Positions 1 through 7,320 of a DNA stretch of 19,518 bases are shown piece after piece (the first letter of the stretch is position 1; each line of letters begins with the position of its first letter). The notes below the pieces were generated by a model. It was not told the origin of the DNA, ran no database searches, and saw only the letters and a list, made by a program, of their open reading frames with translations. Both the position numbers and the translations under genes were made by a program. Origin of the DNA: Clostridia bacterium (GTDB taxonomy: Bacteria > Bacillota > Clostridia > Oscillospirales > CAG-382); the NCBI GenBank assembly GCA_017501055.1, contig JAFVXP010000050.1, positions 1-19,518 of the forward strand, in the 5' to 3' direction.

Positions 1-2059
1 AATCTATCGCCTGTGCGGTGGCTTCGGGCATTTTATAATATCCCTTCATAATATTAAAGCCACGTGCGACAAATTCACCGCTTTCACCGTCGGGAAGTTC
101 ATCGCCGGTTTCGGGGTCGATAATCTTACATTCGATGCCGGGGACTGCACTGCCTACGGTTTCAACACGATGGTCAAGGTCTTCGTTAACCTCGCCCATA
201 GTGCAGCCGGGAGAAGCCTCGGTCTGTCCGTACACCGAAATTATCTCTCGCATATTCATTTCTACGGATGCACGGCGCATTAGGTCTGCGGGGCAGTTTG
301 CGCCTGCCATAATACCCGTTCTCATATACGAAAAGTCGGTCTTTGCAAAATCGGGGTGACCGAACATTGCAATAAACATCGTAGGAACACCGTTGAAGCA
401 GGTTATGCGCTCGTCATTTACGCAAGCAAGCGAAGATTTCGGGGAAAAATACGGTATCGGGCAGAGAGTTCCGCCGTGTGTCATCATCGAAGTCATCGAA
501 AGCACCATGCCGAAGCAATGGAACATCGGAACCTGAATCATCATACGGTCGGCAGTGGACAAGTCCATTCTGTCACCGATAGTCTTGCCGTTGTTGACGA
601 TATTGCGGTGGGTGAGCATAACGCCCTTCGGGAATCCTGTTGTACCCGAAGTATACTGCATATTACATACGTCGTCGGGTTTTACGAGAGAAGCACGTCT
701 GCGAACCTCATCACGGGGAACAAGAGAGGAACGGGAAAGCATTTGTTCCCAAGTAAGACAACCGTCCATTTCGAAGCCGACGGTTACCACGTTACGAAGG
801 AAGGGTAGATTTTTGGAATACAGCGGCTTCCCTGCCTCGAGATTTTTAAGCTCGGGGCAAAGCTCTTCGATGATCGCTTTATAGTTTATGTCCTTGCAAT
901 ATTCGATCATTACAAGGGTATGAGTATCCGATTGTTTTAACAGATATTCGATTTCGTGAATCTTATATGCGGTATTTACCGTAACCAAAACCGCACCGAT
1001 CTTTGTCGTTGCCCAGAAGGTTATAAACCACTGCGGAACGTTCGTCGCCCATACAGCAACGTGATCGCCTGCCTTTACACCGAGCGAGATCAACGCTGCG
1101 GCACATTCGTCAACGTCACGTCGGAACTGCTCATAGGTTCTTGTGTAGTCCAAGGTGGGATATTTGAAAGCGTATTGGTCGGGATAGGTTTCTGCCATTG
1201 TATCGAGCACGTCGGAAAAGGTTGCTTCGATAACGTCATACTTTTTCCAAACGAACGTACCCGTCTTATCACGGTTATAATATGAACGGTCGAAGGATTT
1301 TTTCTCACGGTTGAGAGCAGAAATATAGTTTGTAAAATGGGTCAATACAATATCGGCATCGCTTATCTCTTCGTTCCAAGCGGCACAGATAAAGCCCTCG
1401 TAATTCAAGGAGGAAAGTGCACGAAGAAGCTTTTGAACGTCCAGATCCCCTTCGCCTATCAAAACGGTTCTGCCGTCCTTCATATCGCCGAGACGCACGT
1501 ATTTGATATATGCACCCAGGTTTTTGATGGTGATTTCGGCAGTTTCGCCTGCGCCGAAATAGGTTCCTCTTACATTCCAGGAAGCACCTATTGCCGCAGA
1601 TGCAAAATGGTTGATGATTTCGATCACGTTTTGGGTGTTTTCAAGATAGCCGACCGTTTCAAACAAGATCATAACGTCGCTTGCTTCTGCACGTTTTACG
1701 GCAGGGAGCATTTTTTGGTCTAATACATCGAACGAGACCTTTTCTTCGGCTCTGACGATTATGTTCTCAATACCCGAATTCGCCGCCATCTCGACATATT
1801 TATCTATAAGCTCGGCTGTTGTCGCTTCGTTTTCGATAGGTTCGGGCATACGGAGCGCCGAAACGGAAAGATTGCGGTTTACAAGCTTTCTTTTGGAATC
1901 GGCAATACGGTCGTGTCTTAAAATACTGTCATGGTGATTTTTACGTTCCTTGACAGCATCATATATCTCAAAACCTTCAAAGCCGTAATCGTAGGCATAT
2001 CGACAAGTATCAAGGAAAGAAGACCGAACGACGTTTTTTGTCGAAAATACGATTTTCAT
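1..2059 (-). CDS. TIM-barrel (sugar isomerase-like) / acyl-CoA synthetase fusion, partial
   Basis: One uninterrupted frame of 686 codons runs off the window edge, so the C-terminus is missing. Residues 1 to about 250 read as an AP-endonuclease-2/sugar phosphate isomerase TIM barrel, for example IKYVRLGD at 185-192 and GEGDLDVQKLLRAL at 202-215. Residues about 275-686 are an AMP-forming acyl-CoA synthetase of the FadD/YngI type: P-loop YTSGTTGFPKGV at 469-480, PMFHCFG at 511-517, YGQTE at 610-614. Known chemistry of that family is acyl + ATP + CoA to acyl-CoA; the substrate is unknown. The barrel keeps the Glu of its second metal motif (FETVGY, 133-138), but the usual D-x-x-H and VHxxD ligands read WNVRG and VRLGD, so isomerase activity is doubtful. 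The ATG lies one base after the stop of the upstream LeuA-like gene, with GGAGG six bases before it, so translation is probably coupled. I am sure of both domains; the joint function is unknown. Confidence 0.9.
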   Translation of the reverse strand, partial: MKIVFSTKNVVRSSFLDTCRYAYDYGFEGFEIYDAVKERKNHHDSILRHDRIADSKRKLVNRNLSVSALRMPEPIENEATTAELIDKYVEMAANSGIENIIVRAEEKVSFDVLDQKMLPAVKRAEASDVMILFETVGYLENTQNVIEIINHFASAAIGASWNVRGTYFGAGETAEITIKNLGAYIKYVRLGDMKDGRTVLIGEGDLDVQKLLRALSSLNYEGFICAAWNEEISDADIVLTHFTNYISALNREKKSFDRSYYNRDKTGTFVWKKYDVIEATFSDVLDTMAETYPDQYAFKYPTLDYTRTYEQFRRDVDECAAALISLGVKAGDHVAVWATNVPQWFITFWATTKIGAVLVTVNTAYKIHEIEYLLKQSDTHTLVMIEYCKDINYKAIIEELCPELKNLEAGKPLYSKNLPFLRNVVTVGFEMDGCLTWEQMLSRSSLVPRDEVRRRASLVKPDDVCNMQYTSGTTGFPKGVMLTHRNIVNNGKTIGDRMDLSTADRMMIQVPMFHCFGMVLSMTSMMTHGGTLCPIPYFSPKSSLACVNDERITCFNGVPTMFIAMFGHPDFAKTDFSYMRTGIMAGANCPADLMRRASVEMNMREIISVYGQTEASPGCTMGEVNEDLDHRVETVGSAVPGIECKIIDPETGDELPDGESGEFVARGFNIMKGYYKMPEATAQAID

Positions 2060-2060
2060 T

Positions 2061-3449
2061 TTATGCCTCCTCAAATACTATCTTGTTCAATGCGTTTATA
2101 TATGCTCTGATACTTGCGGCAACTATATCTGTTGAAGTACCGTTGCCGGAATATAGCTTTCCGTTATTACGGAGTCTTACGAGTGCAGAACCCAACGCTT
2201 CCTTTCCTTCCGTTACGGACTGTACCTGGAAATCGTCAAGCTCGTAATGGTGTCCGATGCATTGTTCTATCGCACGGAAGGCGGAATCGATAGGTCCGTC
2301 GCCGTTGCTTACGCCGCAGATGATTTCATCGTTACGCTTCAACGTAACCTGCGACATAGAGCTTGAAACGTTACTGCTTGTAGTCGTATAGGTTTCGAAA
2401 TGATAGGTCGAGGGTGCCTGCATAGCCGAGCTTGCGATTACCGCCTCCAATTCCTTGGAGCCGACTGCACCTTTCTTTTCGCAAACCTGCTTTACAGCTC
2501 TATATACGTTTCCTATATCGGAATCCGAAAGGTCATATCCCAACACCGATGCCGCTTGGGCAATTTGTCCCATCGAACAATCGGAATCGAGCAAGATCTT
2601 TTTCTTGTCGCTGATTTGGTTATCTGCGTTATAAGTATCACGGCTTATATTTGCCACAATTTCATCGATGCTTGCGTGGATCTTGGTATTATTCAAATTG
2701 ATTTCGGAATCTATCTGTTTACCGCAAGCGCTTACGGCATCGGAAAGCTCACCCGTTAAAAGAGTATCCTTACCGACCATAGCGCATTTCAAGCCGTCGG
2801 CACCGTTCTTAATTGCAGAAAATGCAGAAGCTACCGCCATATTTATACGGTCGGAAACCTGAACGTAAACGGGAACGGTTACGGCAGATTTAACCTTTGC
2901 AACCAGCATTGCAATATCGTCGGGAGTTGATGCACCTGCGTCATCGCAGACCGTAACCACAGAAGCTCCGTTTGCTTCGGCTTCTTTTACGGCAGAAACA
3001 AGAAAATCCTCGTCAGCTCTCGTTGCATCAAGTGCAGAAAATTCAACGTCGTCACAAACAGCCTTTGCCGCTTTAACAAGCTCTGCGATCTTTTCAAGCA
3101 TTTTTGCCTGCTTTACGTGATAGGTATATTCCATCTGAATGGTGGATACAGGCAATTCAACCTGAAGGCGAGGTTTTTTAGCATCCTTTACACATTCCCA
3201 TGCATTTTCAACGTCTTCGCATTTAAAGCCGACGGGAATGGCAAGTGTTGCATTTTGCACGTTTTGCGCAATCGTTTTATAAATTATAGTATCTTCACGG
3301 AGTGATCTTACGGGGGGCAATTCTATAGTATCCACACCGATAGAATCCGCACAGTTGGCAATAGCCGCTTTTTCACGGAAAAGCAAGGAAACGGCTCTAT
3401 CCTCCGAAAGCTTTTTGAGAGTAATGTCAGTAACGTTGATTCTTTTCAT
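2061..3449 (-). CDS. LeuA-like protein with degenerate catalytic motifs (alpha-IPM synthase family)
   Basis: The 462-residue protein has the layout of 2-isopropylmalate synthase: an HMGL-like TIM barrel (about 1-275), a linker, and the LeuA dimer/regulatory domain (about 348-458, with NGDGPIDSAFRAI at 382-394 and GNGTSTDIVAASIRAY at 435-450). The barrel keeps family landmarks such as VEFSALDATRADEDFL (135-150). However, the first motif TLRDGEQ reads TLKKLSE (10-16), the H-x-H-N-D metal motif reads VQVSDRIN (196-203), and the GERAGN motif reads VGKDTLLTG. The Arg/Asp and His/His ligands of true LeuA are therefore missing, and I infer a non-catalytic regulator or a changed reaction. The start has AAAGGAG upstream. 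It is the first gene of an operon behind a Leu T-box and is coupled to the acyl-CoA synthetase fusion downstream. Not a normal leucine biosynthetic LeuA, so no symbol is given. Confidence 0.88.
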   Translation of the reverse strand: MKRINVTDITLKKLSEDRAVSLLFREKAAIANCADSIGVDTIELPPVRSLREDTIIYKTIAQNVQNATLAIPVGFKCEDVENAWECVKDAKKPRLQVELPVSTIQMEYTYHVKQAKMLEKIAELVKAAKAVCDDVEFSALDATRADEDFLVSAVKEAEANGASVVTVCDDAGASTPDDIAMLVAKVKSAVTVPVYVQVSDRINMAVASAFSAIKNGADGLKCAMVGKDTLLTGELSDAVSACGKQIDSEINLNNTKIHASIDEIVANISRDTYNADNQISDKKKILLDSDCSMGQIAQAASVLGYDLSDSDIGNVYRAVKQVCEKKGAVGSKELEAVIASSAMQAPSTYHFETYTTTSSNVSSSMSQVTLKRNDEIICGVSNGDGPIDSAFRAIEQCIGHHYELDDFQVQSVTEGKEALGSALVRLRNNGKLYSGNGTSTDIVAASIRAYINALNKIVFEEA

Positions 3450-3491
3450 TTTATAAACTCCTTTAGCGATAAAAAATTCGATTCTTCCAAC

Positions 3492-3536
3492 AAAAAAACG
3501 CTCTCATCTCTTTGTTGGTTCAAAGAGACGAAAACG
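3492..3536 (-). terminator. T-box attenuator hairpin
   Basis: On the minus strand the arms at 3521-3536 and 3499-3514 form a 16-bp stem (with three G-U pairs) around the loop AACCAA, followed by seven T. It lies between the T-box core and the ribosome binding site of the LeuA-like gene, where the attenuator of a T-box leader belongs. Confidence 0.9.
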
Positions 3537-3757
3537 TCGAAGGTTTCCGCGGTACCGCTCTTTTTCATCCTTTTGGGATGCACTTTAGATGCCGATACAT
3601 CTTAACTCTGTTACGGGAGTTCCCGTTTGCCGCTAATATAGGTTCACGGCAACCGCTCTGCGGTGAGTTCAACAAAAACCTTCAAATGTCTCGCACCGAC
3701 CGACATCTCTCTGAACGAAAAATTTTTGAATACTATTCCGCTTCACTGCGTTTGAAC
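3492..3757 (-). promoter_or_regulatory. T-box leader, CUC (Leu) specifier
   Basis: The 5' leader of the LeuA-like operon. Stem I opens with GCGG (3738-3741) and the AGTA loop-E motif (3731-3734). The opposite strand reads GAA-CTC-A-CCGC, placing the specifier codon CTC (Leu) at 3665-3667. The T-box core reads AGAGCGGTACCGCGG around 3546-3560. A 16-bp terminator hairpin and a T7 run follow. Established logic for this class: uncharged tRNA pairs with the specifier and with the antiterminator bulge and allows read-through. The operon should therefore be induced when tRNA-Leu(GAG) is uncharged. The usual bulge TGGN reads CGGT here, which would lose one pair with the tRNA 3' end. Confidence 0.85.
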
Positions 3758-3764
3758 AAAAGCA

Positions 3765-3793
3765 AGTATAACACTTTACAACGATAAAGTCAA
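3765..3793 (-). promoter_or_regulatory. sigma-A promoter of the LeuA-like operon
   Basis: TTGACT (-35) and TATACT (-10) on the minus strand, separated by exactly 17 bp. Transcription would start near 3758, a few bases before stem I of the T-box leader. Confidence 0.85.
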
Positions 3794-3946
3794 TAGTTTT
3801 TTTGAATTTTTCTCTTTATCCGAACAACCTGCAATGTTTTTTGTTTTCCAAAAATTACCTACTATATTTTTTGGTGTTTTGCGAAAGATATTGTCGAGGA
3901 AAGAAACCTCATTAAAACGTTAAAATCTAAAAAGGAGATTTTCAAA

Positions 3947-4138
3947 ATGGCTAGAAACAAGATTTCGGTTCCTGAAGCTAAGGAAGCTATGAACAAGTTC
4001 AAGATGGAAGCCGCTAACGAAGTTGGCGTAAACCTCAAGAACGGTTACAACGGCGACCTTACTTCCAAGCAGGCCGGCAGCATCGGCGGTCAGATGGTTA
4101 AAAAGATGATCGAAGACGCAGAAAAGAACATGAAATAA
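3947..4138 (+). CDS. alpha/beta-type small acid-soluble spore protein
   Basis: A 63-residue protein with the full SASP alpha/beta signature: an N-terminal helix with MEAANEVGV (20-28), which covers the germination-protease region, then LTSKQAGSIGGQMVKKMI (38-55). Such proteins coat DNA in the forespore and protect it from UV and heat; they are degraded at germination. AAGGAG lies 8-13 bases before the ATG. No convincing sigma-A promoter is seen. CCTACTA at 3858-3864 resembles a sigma-G -10, but no matching -35 was found, so forespore control is inferred from the family. It is monocistronic, with its own terminator. Confidence 0.95.
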   Translation: MARNKISVPEAKEAMNKFKMEAANEVGVNLKNGYNGDLTSKQAGSIGGQMVKKMIEDAEKNMK

Positions 4139-4158
4139 ACGGATCATTCCGAATGAAA

Positions 4159-4196
4159 AAGAGGTTCTCAACAGAGAGCCTCTTGTTCTTTTTATT
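4159..4196 (+). terminator. SASP gene terminator
   Basis: Arms AAGAGGTTCTC and GAGAGCCTCTT pair over 11 bp (one G-U) around the loop AACA, followed by a T-rich tract. It begins 20 bases after the SASP stop codon. Confidence 0.88.
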
Positions 4197-4211
4197 TTTT
4201 CACGAGAACAA

Positions 4212-4262
4212 CCCTTCAGTCAAAACCTACGGTTTTGACAGCTCCCCTTACACAGGGGAGCC
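4212..4262. repeat. paired-hairpin intergenic repeat (REP-like)
   Basis: Two adjacent perfect stem-loops: GTCAAAACC-TAC-GGTTTTGAC (4219-4239) and GCTCCCCT-TACAC-AGGGGAGC (4241-4261). From memory, this pair (CTTCAGTC...GACAGCTCCCC...GGGGAGCC) recurs between genes in many gut Clostridia genomes. Only one copy is in this window, so its repeat nature is recall and not shown here. Confidence 0.6.
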
Positions 4263-4328
4263 AATGGCGTATACTCAAAATATATGAAACAACAAAACTA
4301 AACGATTTGAAAATTCTCACACACTAAG

Positions 4329-4353
4329 AAGCCGACAGATTGTCGGCTTTTGT
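4329..4353. terminator. terminator hairpin between convergent units
   Basis: Perfect 9-bp arms AAGCCGACA and TGTCGGCTT around GAT, followed on the plus strand by TTGT. It sits ten bases beyond the stop of the minus-strand AI-2E family gene, so it most likely ends that operon. The T-run is weak in both directions (TTCTTAG on the minus strand). Confidence 0.6.
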
Positions 4354-4359
4354 ATGGAT

Positions 4360-5661
4360 TTATTTTCTCTTTTTACGTTTGAATTTCGAGCAGGTTTCTT
4401 TGAGTGTTGTACGGGGTTCTTTTTCGGGGATCGGTGTTAGTGTGCCGTTCTCAACATCGACACCGCCGGCGGAAAGATAGTCGTCACTGGGGATTGGGAG
4501 TGATTTCGAAGCAAGGCTTCGTTCGACGAAAATGCGGATAGTATAGAACAGCACCGCAATGAGAGGAACGGAGAATATCATTCCCGCAAGACCGAACACA
4601 CCGCCGAAAAGGAGAAGTGCAAAAGTTACCCAGAATTTTGAAACGCCCGTTTTATCTTCCATTATCATCGGTTCGATTATATTACCCTCTATCTGTTGAA
4701 GAACGACGAGGAATATACCGTAAATGATACCGTCACGAACGTCGGTGAGAAGGATTATAAACACCGTTGGTATACCGCCGATGAAGGGGCCGAAAAACGG
4801 AATTACATTTGTTATTGCAATTATTCCTGCAGAAAGGAGTGCATAAGGGATTCCTGCGATAGACATAAACGCAAAAGTGACTATACCTACTATCGTTGAA
4901 GTTAATATCTTGCCCGAAATGAATTTCCCGAAAACGTCGTTGCCATAGCGAGCGATATTGAGAATATCGTTTGCGCTTTTGGGATTAAAAATCGCAAATA
5001 TAAGTTTTTTGCTTTGGGCAATAAACTTATTCTTCTCTAAAAGCGCATAGACAAAAACGACAAGCGATATCAGAAAATCGAAAAGGAAGGAAACGATAGA
5101 GATTACACCTTCGACAAGACTTGATACGGCAGCACTGAATTCACCGCCTATCCAAGAAGTCAATGCATCTACTACCGAATCGAGCGATTGGCTGATATTA
5201 TGCCAGAAAACACTTTCTGTATCGTTAATTTCGGAAACGTATGCAACGACCTTTTGGAAAAGAGAAGGCGCAATATCGATGAGTTTTGTAAGGCTATCAA
5301 GAAATTCGGGGATTATCAAAAACAGCAAGAGTGCTATGAACAACAAAAGACATATTAACGATATTATAACCGCACTTACTTTTGAAAAGTTCTCTATCGA
5401 TTCTCTTGAAAGTCGTTTAGCTTTCTTGAAGATGCTGAGAAAGAACTTTTCTATCATAACGTACAGCGGATTGATTATATATGCCAATATCACGCCGACG
5501 AAAACGGGTGAAAGCAGTTCTATTATCTTATCGAAAACGTTTTTTATCGTTGAGAATTGGGAGATAAGCAATATTGACGCAATTACAGCCGCAAAAATCA
5601 ATACCGTTCTGACAGTTACGCTTGAATTATTCTTTGTATTCTTCGGTTCTTGATTATTCAT
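4360..5661 (-). CDS. AI-2E/PerM (YhhT) family membrane protein
   Basis: The product is 433 residues. An N-terminal pair of membrane helices (about 18-65, including LSPVFVGVILAYIINPLYVM) is followed by another hydrophobic helix, a long soluble loop, and a C-terminal bundle with the family hallmark IPFFGPFIGGIPTVFIILL. Members of this family (UPF0118) are annotated as AI-2 exporters or as Na+/H+ antiporters and permeases; the substrate cannot be predicted. The ATG was chosen because GGAGG stands six bases upstream; a GTG one codon earlier would leave only three. It starts 18 bases after the glnS stop, so it is probably the third gene of the gltX operon, with no obvious functional tie to tRNA charging. 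Confidence 0.88.
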   Translation of the reverse strand: MNNQEPKNTKNNSSVTVRTVLIFAAVIASILLISQFSTIKNVFDKIIELLSPVFVGVILAYIINPLYVMIEKFFLSIFKKAKRLSRESIENFSKVSAVIISLICLLLFIALLLFLIIPEFLDSLTKLIDIAPSLFQKVVAYVSEINDTESVFWHNISQSLDSVVDALTSWIGGEFSAAVSSLVEGVISIVSFLFDFLISLVVFVYALLEKNKFIAQSKKLIFAIFNPKSANDILNIARYGNDVFGKFISGKILTSTIVGIVTFAFMSIAGIPYALLSAGIIAITNVIPFFGPFIGGIPTVFIILLTDVRDGIIYGIFLVVLQQIEGNIIEPMIMEDKTGVSKFWVTFALLLFGGVFGLAGMIFSVPLIAVLFYTIRIFVERSLASKSLPIPSDDYLSAGGVDVENGTLTPIPEKEPRTTLKETCSKFKRKKRK

Positions 5662-5679
5662 CACTTACCTCCGTATTAT

Positions 5680-7317
5680 TTAGAATTTTTTGTTATCCTT
5701 CAATGCAACGATACTGTTGAACACCCTTGTGTCCTTTGTATCCTTGCAATAATAGCCCTTACGGACAAATTGGAACTTCTCGCCTGCTTCGGCATCCAAG
5801 AGAGAACGTTCGATCTTGACGTTTTTCAATTCTACCTTGGATTCGGGATTGAGATATTCGCCGTATTTGGAAGATTCGACAGCGTTCATATCTGCCTCCG
5901 TGAAGAGGTGGTCATAAACCATAACGTCGGTTTCTGCACAGTCTTTTGCGGAAAGCCAATGGATCGTTCCCTTGATCTTTCTTCCGTCTGCGGGCATACC
6001 GTTGCCGGTTTCAAGATCTGCGGTACAGAGAACTTCGGTCACGTTGCCTTCGGCATCGGTCAAAATCTCGTCGCAACGAACGATATAACCGCCCATAAGA
6101 CGAACTTCCCCGCCCTTCTTCATACGGAAGAACTTGGGAGGAGGATCGAGAGCAACGTCTTCACGTTCAACATAAAGTTCACGGGTGAAGGGCAATTTTC
6201 TTGTTCCTGCGTCTTCGGCATTGGGGTTATTCGATACCTCGAAATATTCAACCTTGTCCTCGGGATAGTTGGTTACGGTTACCTTTACGGGATCGAAAAC
6301 AGCAACACGACGGAGTGCGGTCTTATTAAGGTCTTCACGCACGCAATGCTCCAAAAGCGCAATATCGACAAGGCTGTTATTCTTTGCAACGCCGACACGG
6401 TCGATAAAATCAAGGATTGCGTTTGCAGTATAGCCTCTTCTTCTTAAACCGCAAAGTGTCGGCATACGGGGGTCGTCCCAGCCGTCGACAAGATTATTTT
6501 CGACAAGCGAACGCAAGAAGCGTTTGCTCATTACGGTATTTGTTACGTTAAGACGTGCAAATTCGATCTGACGGGGTTTTGAGGGAACGTCGCAATGCTC
6601 GATGACCCAATTATACAAGGGACGGTGGTCTTCGTATTCGAGAGAGCAGAGAGAATGGGTTATGCCCTCGAGAGCATCCTGAATGGGGTGTGCAAAATCG
6701 TACATCGGGAAGATGCACCATTTTTTGCCCTGACGGTGATGGTCGATATAGCGGATACGGTACAATACGGGGTCACGCATATTGAAGTTACCCGATGCAA
6801 GGTCTATCTTTGCACGGAGAGTGTATTTTCCTTCGGGGAATTCGCCTGCACGCATACGGCGGAAAAGATCGAGGCTTTCTTCCGCAGGACGGTCACGGTA
6901 GGGAGAAACGGCAGGACGGTTAAGGTCCCCTCTGTATTCGCTGAACTGTTCGGGAGAAAGCTCGCAAACGTAGGCGTCACCGTTTATGATAAGCTGTTCG
7001 GCAAGCTTATAAGTTTCTTCGAAATAATCCGAGCCGTAGAAGAATCTATCGTCCCAATCGAAGCCGAGCCAATGTATATCTTCTTTTATTGCATCTACAA
7101 ATTCGGTATCTTCCTTTGCGGGGTTTGTATCGTCCATACGGAGATTACACATACCGTTATAGCGGACAGCGGTTGAAAAGTCGATAACGAGGGCCTTACA
7201 GTGGCCGATATGAAGATATCCGTTGGGTTCGGGCGGAAAACGTGTGTGAACCTTAAGACCGGGGTTTGCGGCTAAATCATTATCGATAATTTCGTGTATG
7301 AAATTGGTTGATTCCAT
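5680..7317 (-). CDS. glnS: glutamine--tRNA ligase
   Basis: The 545-residue length is typical of bacterial GlnRS (E. coli 554). The class I signatures are intact: the HIGH region PPEPNGYLHIGH at 28-39 and the KMSKS-equivalent VMSKR at 262-266. The C-terminal half contains the two beta-barrel anticodon-binding domains. It charges tRNA-Gln directly with glutamine in the cytoplasm. Many Firmicutes lack GlnRS and use Glu-tRNA-Gln amidation by GatCAB, so its presence is informative. The ATG is three bases after the gltX stop, implying co-transcription from the gltX promoter. Confidence 0.97.
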   Translation of the reverse strand: MESTNFIHEIIDNDLAANPGLKVHTRFPPEPNGYLHIGHCKALVIDFSTAVRYNGMCNLRMDDTNPAKEDTEFVDAIKEDIHWLGFDWDDRFFYGSDYFEETYKLAEQLIINGDAYVCELSPEQFSEYRGDLNRPAVSPYRDRPAEESLDLFRRMRAGEFPEGKYTLRAKIDLASGNFNMRDPVLYRIRYIDHHRQGKKWCIFPMYDFAHPIQDALEGITHSLCSLEYEDHRPLYNWVIEHCDVPSKPRQIEFARLNVTNTVMSKRFLRSLVENNLVDGWDDPRMPTLCGLRRRGYTANAILDFIDRVGVAKNNSLVDIALLEHCVREDLNKTALRRVAVFDPVKVTVTNYPEDKVEYFEVSNNPNAEDAGTRKLPFTRELYVEREDVALDPPPKFFRMKKGGEVRLMGGYIVRCDEILTDAEGNVTEVLCTADLETGNGMPADGRKIKGTIHWLSAKDCAETDVMVYDHLFTEADMNAVESSKYGEYLNPESKVELKNVKIERSLLDAEAGEKFQFVRKGYYCKDTKDTRVFNSIVALKDNKKF

Positions 7318-7320
7318 AAA

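Noticed and set aside
5650..6447. Long plus-strand open frame inside glnS
   Set aside because: It is the antisense shadow of glnS: codon use and homology are on the minus strand, and it has no ribosome site or promoter.
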